The notes: generated by a model not told the origin, from the sequence alone. Shown: positions 8,604-18,121, counted from the first letter of the stretch. The stretch: 62,644 nt of DNA from an uncultured Butyrivibrio sp. (GCF_947169445.1 NZ_CAMVPU010000023.1:1-62644), one strand, 5' to 3'. Made by a program: numbers and translations.

Positions 8604-8647
8604 CTGAATCAAATTCTCACGAAATTCGCAGCAAAGCGCTCATTTCT
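8604..8647 (+). repeat. Degenerate copy of the dispersed hairpin repeat, 3' module
   Basis: CTGAATCAAATTCTCACGAAATTCGCAG...CATTTCT resembles the 3' half of the 145-bp element at 22928-23072 with scattered mismatches. A decayed GTTAC lies just upstream at 8593. Confidence 0.55.
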
Positions 8648-8663
8648 ATTTAATCATTAGTAA

Positions 8664-9866
8664 TCACTTCTCGATAACTATCACTTCATCAGTATCAAGT
8701 GCTGTCTGCACAAGCTCATCTATCTTTTCAAACAGATTCTCCTCGTGCTTTTTAATGATATCCAGTCTTGGCTTTGTAACAGGGTGCTTAGCCACGAAAA
8801 TCGTACAGCAATCCTCATAAGGAAGGATTGAAGTCTCATAAGCATCGATCTTAAGCGAAATATCCACGATATCCTGCTTGTCAAAGGCAATAAGCGGTCT
8901 GTATACAGGCATGTCTGTTACAACTTCGCCTGTGCACATAAGGCTCTGCATGGTCTGAGAAGCTACCTGTCCGATGCTCTCTCCTGTGATAAGTCCCATA
9001 CAACCTGTCTGTCCGGCAATAATATCAGCAATCTTCATCATATATCTTCTCATTATGATAGTAAGCTCATCGTGAGGGCACTTCTCATAGATGTACATCT
9101 GAATATCTGTAAAGTTGATTACATGAAGGCGTACTTTTCCTGTGTATTTAGCGATAACACCTGCCAGATCCACAACCTTCTGCTTAGCCTTCTCACTTGT
9201 GTATGGCGGAGCATTGAAATAAACTGCCTCAATATCAACACCTCTTTTTGCAACCATATAACCTGCAACCGGTGAATCAATTCCTCCGGACAAAAGAAGC
9301 ATTGCCTTTCCTGCTGTTCCGATTGGCATTCCGCCTGGTCCTGGAATGATCTCGGAAAAGATATTGAGTTTTTCCCTAAGTTCCACATTTATCAGAATCT
9401 GTGGATTATGAACATCGACCTTCATCTCAGGGAAAGCTGAAAGGAGCCTTGCTCCAAGCTCAGCTGCCATCTCCATAGAATCCATCGGATAGCTCTTGTC
9501 CACACGGCGGCACTTTACCTTGAAGGTCTTATTCTTGTCAGGATAAACGCCCTCGACGAAGTCTATCACAGCCTTGGCTACTCCGTCCATATCAGGCAGA
9601 TGATTCTCTCCATCCCTGTTTATGGTAACTGCAGGACAAATGCCTGTTACACCAAACACTGTTCCAAGAGCACTGACAGTTTCATCAAAATCAAAGCCTT
9701 CTGTTTCGATATATACTCGGCCAGCAACTCTTGATACGCTAAAAGATCCATCACATTTTGAAAGCACACGCTGAATCTGCTTAACAAGCGCCTCCTCAAA
9801 AATATATCTGTTTTTTCCCTTAACACCGATCTCTGCATACTTGATTATAAAAGCATGATACTGCAT
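8664..9866 (-). CDS. thiI: tRNA 4-thiouridine synthase ThiI
   Basis: 400 residues. Activates U8 of tRNA with ATP and inserts sulfur to give s4U, and in many bacteria supplies sulfur for thiazole. It has an N-terminal ferredoxin-like/THUMP region (IIKYAEIGVKGKNR) and a PP-loop pyrophosphatase motif LLLSGGIDSPVAGYM around residue 190. At 400 residues it lacks the C-terminal rhodanese domain of E. coli ThiI, as in Bacillus, where a dedicated cysteine desulfurase (NifZ) is encoded alongside. That partner is the gene immediately upstream, 16 bp away. Confidence 0.95.
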   Translation of the reverse strand: MQYHAFIIKYAEIGVKGKNRYIFEEALVKQIQRVLSKCDGSFSVSRVAGRVYIETEGFDFDETVSALGTVFGVTGICPAVTINRDGENHLPDMDGVAKAVIDFVEGVYPDKNKTFKVKCRRVDKSYPMDSMEMAAELGARLLSAFPEMKVDVHNPQILINVELREKLNIFSEIIPGPGGMPIGTAGKAMLLLSGGIDSPVAGYMVAKRGVDIEAVYFNAPPYTSEKAKQKVVDLAGVIAKYTGKVRLHVINFTDIQMYIYEKCPHDELTIIMRRYMMKIADIIAGQTGCMGLITGESIGQVASQTMQSLMCTGEVVTDMPVYRPLIAFDKQDIVDISLKIDAYETSILPYEDCCTIFVAKHPVTKPRLDIIKKHEENLFEKIDELVQTALDTDEVIVIEK

Positions 9867-9882
9867 AAAAACTTCCTTTCTG

Positions 9883-11040
9883 TTAGTGACGATAAAACTT
9901 CCTCATAGTATCTACCTGAGAACAAAGAGTATCCAGGAAATAATCTATTTCTTCCTTAGTAGTCATAAAAGACATACTTACGCGGATTGTCGACTCCAAA
10001 AGATTCCTGTCGAGTCCGATTGCCTTAAGCGTATCAGAAACATGAGGATTATTGGATGTGCAGGCACTTCCCGCAGACACATATATTCCCTTGCTGCTAA
10101 GCATATTTAGAACTGTTTCCGCTGCAAGTCCCTTTATGGAAATGCTCACTATGTGAGGCGCTCCCTTTTCACATTCCGGGCCGTTTATTGTAATATCCGT
10201 AATTCTCTTGCCCAGTTCACCTATTAAATAACGCTTCAAATCATATAATTTTGAAATGTGATTGTCAAAATCTTCATAGCACTTTTTGGCTGCTATGGAC
10301 AGACCAACGATTCCGGGAACATTCTCTGTACCTGAACGCATGCCCTTCTGCTGGCCTCCGCCATAACATATCGGAACGATCTTGGTACCTTTTTTAATAT
10401 ATAAAAAGCCTATACCCTTTGGTCCATGAATCTTGTGTCCGCTGACAGACAAAAGATCTATATTCATGGATCTAGGTCTGATAAGAACCTTACCATAGCC
10501 CTGAACCGCATCCACATGGAAATAAATATCGGGATTTATGGACTTAATAAGCTTTCCTGCCTCTTCCACAGGCTCTACAGCGCCAATCTCATTATTTACC
10601 AGCATCATGGAAACAAGAATTGTATCCGGTCTGATAGCTGCTTTCAGATCTTCAAGATTTACAACGCCATCCTTACCAACAGGAAGGTATGTGGTTTCAA
10701 AACCCTCTTTTTCCAAAAATGTAGTTGTCTCCTGAATTGCAGGATGCTCGATTGATGTGGTAATAATGTGCTTACCGCGCCATTTATTGGCTCTGGCAGC
10801 TCCAATGATAGCCAGATTATCTGACTCCGTTCCACCGGATGTAAAAAGAATTTCCTGAGGATCAACCTTAAGAGTAGATGCAATCACTTCCCTTGCGCCG
10901 GCAACTCTCTCTCCTGCAACAGTTCCCATATGATGCACGCTTGATGCATTTCCGTATTCTTCAGTCATTGCCTTGACTACAGCCTGTGCAACCTCATCAA
11001 AGGCCCTGGTTGTAGCCGAATTATCTAAATATGCTTCCAT
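9883..11040 (-). CDS. Cysteine desulfurase (NifS/IscS family), partner of ThiI
   Basis: 385 residues. A PLP enzyme that takes sulfur from cysteine to form a persulfide. Seen: YLDNSATT at the N-terminus, SGGTESDNLA, PLP lysine in SVSGHKIHGPKG (Lys203) and the mobile persulfide cysteine in SAGSACTSNN (Cys326). It ends 16 bp before thiI on the same strand, so it is probably the NifZ-type sulfur donor for s4U8 rather than a general Fe-S cluster IscS; no iscU-like gene is nearby. It is the seventh gene of the hrcA-led run. Confidence 0.93.
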   Translation of the reverse strand: MEAYLDNSATTRAFDEVAQAVVKAMTEEYGNASSVHHMGTVAGERVAGAREVIASTLKVDPQEILFTSGGTESDNLAIIGAARANKWRGKHIITTSIEHPAIQETTTFLEKEGFETTYLPVGKDGVVNLEDLKAAIRPDTILVSMMLVNNEIGAVEPVEEAGKLIKSINPDIYFHVDAVQGYGKVLIRPRSMNIDLLSVSGHKIHGPKGIGFLYIKKGTKIVPICYGGGQQKGMRSGTENVPGIVGLSIAAKKCYEDFDNHISKLYDLKRYLIGELGKRITDITINGPECEKGAPHIVSISIKGLAAETVLNMLSSKGIYVSAGSACTSNNPHVSDTLKAIGLDRNLLESTIRVSMSFMTTKEEIDYFLDTLCSQVDTMRKFYRH

Positions 11041-11078
11041 TTCTTAACCTAATTTCTAAAAATTATTCTCAACAATTA

Positions 11079-11831
11079 TTAGTGCTCAAGATGATACATC
11101 AGCCAGGAAATAATCGTAAAACCCGCAGTCTCAGTGCGAAGAATTCTCTTTCCAAGTGTGATGGGCAGTATCTTATTGTCCATGCACAGCTCTATCTCCT
11201 GCTCGGAGAATCCGCCCTCTGGCCCGATAAATACTGCAATATCCTTCCCCGGCTCTATTTCTTCTATAATTCTCCTGGTCTCTTCCATCCCTTTGGCATT
11301 TTCATACGGAATAAGCTTCACATCCATAGACTTTGCCATTTCCACAGCCTGTTTGAAAGTCATAGGCATGGTAACTTCAGGAATGATAGCACGCTTACTC
11401 TGCTTGGCCGCCGCCTCAGAAATAGCCTGCCATCTCTTTATCTTACTCTCAGCCTTTTTCTCATCCAGCTTGACCACACATCTCTTGGTGGCCATTGGAA
11501 TAATCTGATAAGCACCAAGCTCAACAGCCTTCTGGATGATCAGCTCCATCTTATCAACCTTGGGCAGACCCTGGAAAAGATATATCCTGGAAGGAAGCTC
11601 ATTACCGGCTTCCTCTACAAAACACAGATTACCAATAACACTAGCAGATGTTATTTCTTCAATCTCGTAAAAGATCTCTTTTCCCTCGTCATCGCCTCTT
11701 ATGCTGACAGAAAACTGCTCTCCCTTTTGCATACGAAGAACATTTGCTATGTGATTGTAGTCACATCCTGTTATCTCAACCTTTTTAAGGTCAGGAGTAA
11801 CCTGGCAGCTTTCAACAAAAAAATGATACAT
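11079..11831 (-). CDS. rsmE: 16S rRNA (uracil1498-N3)-methyltransferase RsmE
   Basis: 250 residues, SPOUT fold. The N-terminal PUA-like domain is followed by the trefoil-knot motifs AVFIGPEGGFSEQEIEL and LGKRILRTETAGFTIISW. It methylates N3 of U1498 in helix 44 of 16S rRNA. Its ATG overlaps the prmA stop (TAATG), the tight coupling usual for prmA-rsmE in Firmicutes. Confidence 0.95.
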   Translation of the reverse strand: MYHFFVESCQVTPDLKKVEITGCDYNHIANVLRMQKGEQFSVSIRGDDEGKEIFYEIEEITSASVIGNLCFVEEAGNELPSRIYLFQGLPKVDKMELIIQKAVELGAYQIIPMATKRCVVKLDEKKAESKIKRWQAISEAAAKQSKRAIIPEVTMPMTFKQAVEMAKSMDVKLIPYENAKGMEETRRIIEEIEPGKDIAVFIGPEGGFSEQEIELCMDNKILPITLGKRILRTETAGFTIISWLMYHLEH

Positions 11832-12868
11832 TAGTTTTTCCTCGAAGTGATTGAAACCCAGTCGCCCTGATGATGGATTTCAAGAATTTCAAGTCCCGCA
11901 TCAAGGTGTGCCTTTTTAACCTCTTCCTCCTTGGTATTGATTATACCAGAGGTAATGTAAATACCACCTGTCTTAAGCTGGCTTAGGATTACAGGAGTAA
12001 GTGGCACAAGTACATTAGCCAGAATGTTGGCTACTACAATATCATATTTATCATATCCAACAGCATCCTGAACATTTTTGTCGTCAATGATATTTCCTAT
12101 CATCATATCGAACTTATCTGCCGCAATACCGTTATTCTCCATATTCTCTTTAACAGCCGGTACTGCGCATTTATCAAGATCTGTTCCTACTGCATGCTTT
12201 GCTCCAAACATGAGCGCAAGGATAGATAATACACCGCTACCGGTACCTACGTCAAGAAGCTCGGTATCAGCAGTGACATATTTCTTGAGCATTCTGATGC
12301 ACAGCTGAGTAGTCTCATGCATTCCGGTTCCAAAGGCAGTACCCGGATCAATATGCAGCACCATCTGTGCCTTTTCCTCATCCTCGGATGTCTCTTTTTC
12401 CCAGGACGGAATAACGAGAATGTCATCTATATAGAACTTATGGAAGTATTGTTTCCAGTTGTTGATCCAGTCAATATCTTCTGTAACATCAACAGAGATA
12501 GTGCCATCACCAATATCAGAAAAGCTCTTAAGCTCATCCAGCTTCTCTCTTATCGCTGTCTGCATCTGCTCAGGAGTTCTTTTCTCCTTAACATATTCTC
12601 CGTTTTCATCAGGCACTTCTACAGTCAGCATATTCTCATCATCTATTTCCAAAAAGAAATTAAGGTAAGCTGCTCCGCTCTCGATACCATTGTCAATTTC
12701 ATCCGGTTCAAGTTCAGGCGCATCAATGAACATCTGCTCCTTATCTGCAGCAGAAAGTGGCGCATTATCTTCAATCTGCGCTCCCTCTAGTCCAATATCT
12801 TCCAAGTAACTAATTATGATATCCTCAGACTCCTCATTAGTTCTAACCCTAAATCTCATCCATTTCAT
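11831..12868 (-). CDS. prmA: Ribosomal protein L11 methyltransferase PrmA
   Basis: 345 residues. It has an N-terminal substrate-recognition domain (MRFRVRTNEESEDIIISYLEDIGLEG) and a C-terminal SAM domain with LLDVGTGSGVLSILALMFGA and the NILANVL motif. It methylates ribosomal protein L11. It is slightly longer than the usual ~310 residues because of acidic insertions near residues 90-125. The ATG at 12868 has AAAGGAG upstream. It lies downstream of dnaJ across a gap that contains a perfect 17-bp inverted repeat, described separately. Confidence 0.94.
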   Translation of the reverse strand: MKWMRFRVRTNEESEDIIISYLEDIGLEGAQIEDNAPLSAADKEQMFIDAPELEPDEIDNGIESGAAYLNFFLEIDDENMLTVEVPDENGEYVKEKRTPEQMQTAIREKLDELKSFSDIGDGTISVDVTEDIDWINNWKQYFHKFYIDDILVIPSWEKETSEDEEKAQMVLHIDPGTAFGTGMHETTQLCIRMLKKYVTADTELLDVGTGSGVLSILALMFGAKHAVGTDLDKCAVPAVKENMENNGIAADKFDMMIGNIIDDKNVQDAVGYDKYDIVVANILANVLVPLTPVILSQLKTGGIYITSGIINTKEEEVKKAHLDAGLEILEIHHQGDWVSITSRKN

Positions 12869-12889
12869 AGGCGCACTCCTTTTACGAAA

Positions 12890-12933
12890 ATACTTCCGTA
12901 GTTAAATATACACTACTTTAACTACGGAAGTAT
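12890..12933 (-). repeat. Perfect 17-bp inverted repeat between dnaJ and prmA
   Basis: Arms 12890-12906 (ATACTTCCGTAGTTAAA) and 12917-12933 are exact reverse complements around a 10-nt loop. On the transcribed minus strand only TTTT follows before the prmA ribosome site, so it could be a weak or conditional terminator, or an mRNA processing or stability hairpin. Confidence 0.85.
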
Positions 12934-12962
12934 AACATATCTGTCAAATAATTATGAACTTT

Positions 12963-14135
12963 TTATTTGAAGAAGCCCTTCTTCTTTTTGCCGCCGTTAT
13001 CAGGACCCTTATCGTCGGTTCCCATCACACGGTCTGCAGCTCCAAGAGAATCACCAGTCTTCTCATCAAACTGCTTCAGCAAATCCTTCGCTTCTTTTGA
13101 AATCTTCTCAGGAATCTGAACTACAAGAGTCACATAGTGATCGCCTCTTGTATCCTTATCACGAAGTGAAGGTACACCCTTTCCGCGAAGTCTTACTCTT
13201 GTATCTGTCTGAGTTCCAGGCTTAACATCATAAGCGACCTTACCATCAACTGTATCAATGATAACAGTTCCGCCAAGAGTTGCTATTGCAAAGGACATAG
13301 GAACAACAGAATAAATATCGTATCCCTCTCTCTGGAAAATAGGATGATCAGATACGATAACCTCCACAAGAAGGTCTCCTCTTGGTCCACCATTTACGCC
13401 TGGCTCGCCCTTATCTCTGATACGTACGCTCTGTCCGTTATCAATACCTGCAGGAATAGTAACCTTAATTTTTTTCCTGCTGGCAATATATCCTGTTCCA
13501 TGGCAATCTGTACACTTATCCTTGATAACCTTACCTGTACCACCACACTCAGGACATGTCTGAACATTTCTTACCGTTCCAAAGAATGACTGCTGTGTAT
13601 AAACAATCTGTCCCTTACCACCGCACTTTGAGCAGGTCTGTGGTGATGTTCCCGGCTTAGCACCTGTACCATGACATGTTGGGCATGGATCCTTGATTGT
13701 AAGCTCCAATTCCTTCTCGCAGCCAAATACTGCCTCAAGGAAAGTTATACGAACGCTGGCTCTGATATTAGCTCCCTTAGATGGGCCTGTCCTAGCGCCG
13801 CCTCTTGATCTTCCACCGCCAAAGAAATCTCCGAAGATATCTCCGAAAATATCACCAAAATCAGCGCCATTGAAATCAAAGCCGCCAAAGCCGCCCTGTC
13901 CGCCATCAAATGCTGCATGACCAAACTGATCATACTGACGTCTCTTCTCAGGATCACTAAGAACAGCATATGCTTCTGATGCCTCTTTGAATTTCTCTGC
14001 TGCAGAAGCATCTCCTGGATTCATATCCGGATGATACTTTTTGGCAAGGACTCTATATGCTTTTTTGATCTCATCCTCGGTTGCACCCTTGCTCACACCA
14101 AGAACTTCATAATAATCACGCTTTTGTTCTGCCAT
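12963..14135 (-). CDS. dnaJ: Chaperone protein DnaJ
   Basis: 390 residues. Co-chaperone of DnaK. J domain at 1-70 with HPD (KKYHPDMNPGD), a Gly/Phe-rich stretch (GGQGGFGGFDFNG and GDIFGDFFGG), four CxxCxGxG zinc repeats (CPTCHGTG, CSKCGGKG, CPECGGTG, CTDCHGTG), and a C-terminal substrate domain. It is full length, with a Lys-rich tail NGGKKKKGFFK. Fourth gene of the hrcA-grpE-dnaK-dnaJ cluster, so under HrcA control. Confidence 0.97.
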   Translation of the reverse strand: MAEQKRDYYEVLGVSKGATEDEIKKAYRVLAKKYHPDMNPGDASAAEKFKEASEAYAVLSDPEKRRQYDQFGHAAFDGGQGGFGGFDFNGADFGDIFGDIFGDFFGGGRSRGGARTGPSKGANIRASVRITFLEAVFGCEKELELTIKDPCPTCHGTGAKPGTSPQTCSKCGGKGQIVYTQQSFFGTVRNVQTCPECGGTGKVIKDKCTDCHGTGYIASRKKIKVTIPAGIDNGQSVRIRDKGEPGVNGGPRGDLLVEVIVSDHPIFQREGYDIYSVVPMSFAIATLGGTVIIDTVDGKVAYDVKPGTQTDTRVRLRGKGVPSLRDKDTRGDHYVTLVVQIPEKISKEAKDLLKQFDEKTGDSLGAADRVMGTDDKGPDNGGKKKKGFFK

Positions 14136-14206
14136 ATTACTCCCGAAATTCTAATTATATCTAAACAACATAGGAATTATCTATGCCATGCCTGTAAACA
14201 TAAAGC

Positions 14207-14252
14207 ATACTGTTACTGCCTACTTCATCTTTGAAGTAAACAGTAACAGTAT
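14207..14252 (-). repeat. Long hairpin between dnaK and dnaJ
   Basis: Outer arms ATACTGTTACTG (14207-14218) and CAGTAACAGTAT (14241-14252) pair perfectly. Inside, TACTTCA (14221-14227) pairs with TGAAGTA (14232-14238) around a 4-nt loop, leaving a 2x2 internal loop. No T-run follows on the minus strand, so it looks like an mRNA processing or stability hairpin rather than a terminator. The GTTACTG/CAGTAAC heart is shared with the dispersed repeat family in this window. Confidence 0.85.
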
Positions 14253-14287
14253 AATACCACTTTTAGAAAAATCAAATATCTAAAGTA

Positions 14288-16171
14288 TTAAACTTCTCTA
14301 TAATCTCCATCAACAACGTTGTCATCACCTGCTGATGTGTTCTGTGAAGCACCGCCCATATCAGGACCTGCGCCTGCTCCCATGTTAGGGCCAGAGCCTG
14401 CTGCTCCCTGAACGTTCTCATACATCTTAGCAAAGAGTGCCTGAGCATCGTTCATAAGCTTTTCCTTCTGGCTCTTAAGAGAATCGATCTCGCTGTCTGA
14501 AAGCTCCTTATCCTTTGTCTGCTCAAGGAGTTCCTTAAGTGCCTTGATGTCATCTTCTACAGTCTGCTTCTGAGAAGCATCGATCTTGTCACCAACTTCC
14601 TGGATAGCCTTCTCTGTCTGGAATACGAATGCATCAGCATCGTTACGAGCGTCGATACCTTCCTTACGCTTCTTATCCTGTGCCTCATACTCCTGAGCTT
14701 CCTTAACAGCCTTATCGATATCCTCGTCAGACATGTTAGAACCAGCTGTGATTGTGATGTGCTGCTCCTTACCTGTTCCAAGGTCCTTAGCTGATACGTT
14801 AACGATACCGTTTGCATCGATATCGAATGTTACTTCGATCTGAGGTACTCCTCTCATTGCTGGAGGGATTCCATCAAGTCTGAACTGTCCAAGAGACTTA
14901 TTATCCTTAGCAAACTGTCTCTCACCCTGAAGTACGTTGATATCTACAGCTGTCTGGTTATCTGCAGCAGTTGAGAATACCTGGCTCTTCTTGGTAGGAA
15001 TAGTTGTGTTACGCTCGATAAGTCTTGTAGCAACACCACCCATTGTCTCGATTGAAAGTGAAAGAGGTGTTACATCAAGAAGAAGAATATCACCTGCGCC
15101 GGCATCACCTGCAAGCTTACCACCCTGGATAGAAGCACCGATTGCTACGCACTCATCAGGGTTAAGGCTCTTTGAAGGCTCGTGACCTGTGAGCTGTTTA
15201 ACCTTCTCAACTACGCAAGGAACACGTGTTGAACCACCAACAAGGAGAACCTTACTGATATCTGAATTTGTAAGACCAGCATCCTTCATAGCGTTCTGAA
15301 CAGGAATAGCTGTTCTCTCTACAAGATCATGAATGAGCTCTTCGAATTTAGCTCTTGTAAGGTCTACATCGAAGTGCTTAGGGCCATCAGCGCCTGCTGA
15401 AATGAAAGGAAGGTTGATGTTTGTTGTTGTTGAAGAAGAAAGCTCCTTCTTAGCCTTCTCTGCAGCTTCCTTAAGTCTCTGCATAGCCATCTTATCGCCG
15501 GAAAGGTCAACGCCTTCCTTGTTCTTGAAATCCTGAACCATCCAGTTGATGATTGCCTGGTCAAAGTCATCACCACCAAGGTGTGTATCACCGTTTGTTG
15601 AAAGAACTTCGATAACGCCATCACCAATCTCGATGATTGATACGTCGAATGTACCACCACCAAGGTCATAAACCATGATCTTCTGCTCTTTCTCGTTGTC
15701 AAGACCATAAGCAAGAGCTGCAGCTGTAGGCTCGTTGATAATTCTCTTTACCTCAAGACCTGCAATCTTACCAGCGTCCTTAGTAGCCTGACGCTGAGCA
15801 TCATTGAAGTAAGCAGGAACTGTGATAACAGCCTCTGAAACCTTCTCGCCGAGATACTGCTCTGCATCTGCCTTAAGCTTCTGAAGGATCATAGCAGAAA
15901 TCTGCTGTGGTGAATATTTCTTGCCATCAATTGTACGGCCACGGTCTGTACCCATGTCTCTCTTAATTGATGCGATTGTGTTGTCAGCGTTTGTTACAGC
16001 CTGACGCTTAGCTGGCTCACCAACGATTCTCTCGCCGTTCTTTGTGAAGGCAACGATAGAAGGTGTTGTTCTTGCGCCTTCAGCGTTAGCGATAACTGTT
16101 GGCTTACCGCCTTCCATAACTGCTACGCAGCTATTTGTTGTACCAAGATCGATACCGATAATCTTACTCAT
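14288..16171 (-). CDS. dnaK: Molecular chaperone DnaK (Hsp70)
   Basis: 627 residues. ATP-dependent chaperone with an actin-like ATPase domain (GIDLGTTNSCVAVMEGG, VYDLGGGTFDVSI, LLVGGSTRVP), linker DILLLDVTPLSLSIETMGG, a peptide-binding beta domain, a helical lid and a Gly/Ala-rich tail ending DDNVVDGDYREV. Full family length. Ribosome site GGAGG in front of the ATG. Third gene of the CIRCE-controlled operon. Confidence 0.98.
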   Translation of the reverse strand: MSKIIGIDLGTTNSCVAVMEGGKPTVIANAEGARTTPSIVAFTKNGERIVGEPAKRQAVTNADNTIASIKRDMGTDRGRTIDGKKYSPQQISAMILQKLKADAEQYLGEKVSEAVITVPAYFNDAQRQATKDAGKIAGLEVKRIINEPTAAALAYGLDNEKEQKIMVYDLGGGTFDVSIIEIGDGVIEVLSTNGDTHLGGDDFDQAIINWMVQDFKNKEGVDLSGDKMAMQRLKEAAEKAKKELSSSTTTNINLPFISAGADGPKHFDVDLTRAKFEELIHDLVERTAIPVQNAMKDAGLTNSDISKVLLVGGSTRVPCVVEKVKQLTGHEPSKSLNPDECVAIGASIQGGKLAGDAGAGDILLLDVTPLSLSIETMGGVATRLIERNTTIPTKKSQVFSTAADNQTAVDINVLQGERQFAKDNKSLGQFRLDGIPPAMRGVPQIEVTFDIDANGIVNVSAKDLGTGKEQHITITAGSNMSDEDIDKAVKEAQEYEAQDKKRKEGIDARNDADAFVFQTEKAIQEVGDKIDASQKQTVEDDIKALKELLEQTKDKELSDSEIDSLKSQKEKLMNDAQALFAKMYENVQGAAGSGPNMGAGAGPDMGGASQNTSAGDDNVVDGDYREV

Positions 16172-16252
16172 TTTGTTTTCCTCCGTTTATCTTTCAAATA
16201 ATCTTCGTTTAACCTATTTATGGGATTATTCCAAACTGTGTCTTCGTAATCC

Positions 16253-16975
16253 TTACTGTGTAACGCCAACCATGCTATGTCTCAGCACAGTGTCGTGGAA
16301 CTTATATCCCTTTTGAAGTTCCTGTGCAACTATTCCTGATTCAAACTCATCTGTCTGTACCTGCATTACTGCATTGTGAAGATTTGGATCAAACTCTTTT
16401 CCCACAGCTTCAATCGGGGTTACTCCAAGATTTTCAAGCTCTGTAACAAGCTGCTTATAAATCTTGTTCATGCCATCTGCAAAAGCTCCGTCTTTTTCTT
16501 CCTCAGGAACTGCTGCAAGGCCTCTTTCGAAATTATCTATTACAGGAAGGAGCTTCTCAAGGACACTTCCCTGTCCCTGCTCAAACATCTGAGCTTTCTC
16601 TTTTTCTGTTCTCTTCCTGAAGTTATCGAACTCAGCCATCTGTCTCATAACTCTGTCATTGAGTTCGTCAACTCTTTCTTTAAGCGGGTCCTTTTTCTCT
16701 TTCTTGGAGAAAAGACCTTTCTTCTTAGGTTCGCCGTTCTTAGCCTCTTCGCCTTCTTCTGAAGTTTCCTTTTCAGCTTCGGCGCTGTCGCTTTCAGAAG
16801 TCTCTACTTTCTCTTTAGCATCTTCTGCCTTAGCTTCCTGGTCATCAGCCTTAGGTGCTTCATTTTTATCAGCATCCTTCTCTTTGGCTTCCTGCTCAAG
16901 CTCTTCCATGATGTTCTCGAGAACTTCCTTCTCTTTGGCATCAACAGGCTTCTTATTCTTATCTGTGTTACTCAA
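16253..16975 (-). CDS. grpE: Nucleotide exchange factor GrpE
   Basis: 240 residues. Releases ADP from DnaK. A long acidic Lys/Glu/Ala-rich N-terminal region (about residues 1-95) precedes the coiled-coil and the family block ERVDELNDRVMRQMAEFDNFRKRTEKEK. The C-terminal beta domain includes PIEAVGKEFDPNLHNAVMQV and ends VLRHSMVGVTQ. The N-terminal tail is longer than in E. coli GrpE (197 residues). The gene starts 23 bp after hrcA. Confidence 0.96.
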   Translation of the reverse strand: MSNTDKNKKPVDAKEKEVLENIMEELEQEAKEKDADKNEAPKADDQEAKAEDAKEKVETSESDSAEAEKETSEEGEEAKNGEPKKKGLFSKKEKKDPLKERVDELNDRVMRQMAEFDNFRKRTEKEKAQMFEQGQGSVLEKLLPVIDNFERGLAAVPEEEKDGAFADGMNKIYKQLVTELENLGVTPIEAVGKEFDPNLHNAVMQVQTDEFESGIVAQELQKGYKFHDTVLRHSMVGVTQ

Positions 16976-16998
16976 ATCAATTGCCTCCTAGCTTATTA

Positions 16999-18030
16999 CT
17001 AATTCTTCTTATATAAATCATCCAGTGCATGTCTCATATTCTTAAGTGTGGAGATTACCTTGTCGTAATCCATTCTCTTAGGTCCGATAATTCCTACCGT
17101 TCCCTTCATTCCATCTCCAAGCTCGTAAGTAGCAGTAACAACACTGCAATCCTTCATGGCCTGAACCGGAGTCTCATTACCAATGTAAACCTGAATGCCG
17201 GTCTGTTCGCCGTCAGCTGAAAGTGTATCCTCTACGATACTGGTAAGATCTCTGGTATCTTCAAAGGTACTGATGAGTTCACTGGCCTTGGCTGAATCTG
17301 TAAGTTCCGGATACTTGAAGATATTCATTGTTCCACTTGTGTAGATCTGAAGATCTTCATCCGCTGTTATGGATTCTGCTGCCGCATCAATGACATTGCC
17401 AATGATCTCGCTGTGAATACCTGCTTCCTGCTTGACTGCTGCGATGAGTCCAAGATTGATATCCTCAACAGCAAGACCGTCCAGCCTTGTATTCATAAGT
17501 ATGTTGAGTTTCAACATCGTAGCGTCATCCAAAACCTCATCCACCTGGATGATCTTGTTCTTGATGACATTGCCTTCTATAACGATAGTAGCTAAAAGAT
17601 GCTCATCATCCACCTTGGAAATCTGTATGAACTTAAGTTTATTCTTCCTGATCTGGGGAGCCGAGATCATCGTGGCATAATTGGTATCAACCGCCAAAGT
17701 CTTAGCCACCTGTTTAAGGAGATTCTCAAGCTTCTCTTCTTTATCAAGAAGCATCTCCTTCATGTTCTCAACTTCCTGCTCCTTATCCCTTAGCATCTCA
17801 TCTACATATACTCTGTAGCCCTGATCTGATGGGATACGTCCTGCAGAAGTATGTGGCTGTATGATCAGTCCCATTTCCTCAAGATCTGCCATCTCATTTC
17901 TGATGGTGGCTGAGCTAAGATTAAGATCCGTGTACTTGGAAATTGTACGGCTTCCTACTGGTTCGCCTGTTTCTAAGTAGTTCTTAACTATAGCGTGAAG
18001 AATTTTTCTTTTTCTCTCATCTAGTTCCAT
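16999..18030 (-). CDS. hrcA: Heat-inducible transcription repressor HrcA
   Basis: 343 residues. It represses the dnaK operon by binding CIRCE and is itself released by protein-folding stress through GroEL. Seen: the N-terminal winged helix (ELDERKRKILHAIVKNYLETGEPVGSRTI, LSSATIRNEMADLEEMGLI) and the HrcA C-terminal domain with the conserved GPKRMDYDKVISTL. Of two in-frame ATGs (18036 and 18030), the second has better spacing from GGTGA. It lies 50 bp downstream of a perfect CIRCE operator, so it autoregulates the whole run. Confidence 0.96.
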   Translation of the reverse strand: MELDERKRKILHAIVKNYLETGEPVGSRTISKYTDLNLSSATIRNEMADLEEMGLIIQPHTSAGRIPSDQGYRVYVDEMLRDKEQEVENMKEMLLDKEEKLENLLKQVAKTLAVDTNYATMISAPQIRKNKLKFIQISKVDDEHLLATIVIEGNVIKNKIIQVDEVLDDATMLKLNILMNTRLDGLAVEDINLGLIAAVKQEAGIHSEIIGNVIDAAAESITADEDLQIYTSGTMNIFKYPELTDSAKASELISTFEDTRDLTSIVEDTLSADGEQTGIQVYIGNETPVQAMKDCSVVTATYELGDGMKGTVGIIGPKRMDYDKVISTLKNMRHALDDLYKKN

Positions 18031-18079
18031 ATGCATTCACCGGTTAAATTCATTGGAATTCTTTTCTTTTTTAGTGGTG

Positions 18080-18106
18080 TTAGCACTCACTTCATTTGAG
18101 TGCTAA
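18080..18106. promoter_or_regulatory. CIRCE operator (HrcA binding site)
   Basis: TTAGCACTC (18080-18088), 9-bp spacer, GAGTGCTAA (18098-18106): an exact 9-9-9 match to the CIRCE consensus, just downstream of the hrcA promoter. Confidence 0.98.
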
Positions 18107-18121
18107 CATCTTCTGTATCAT

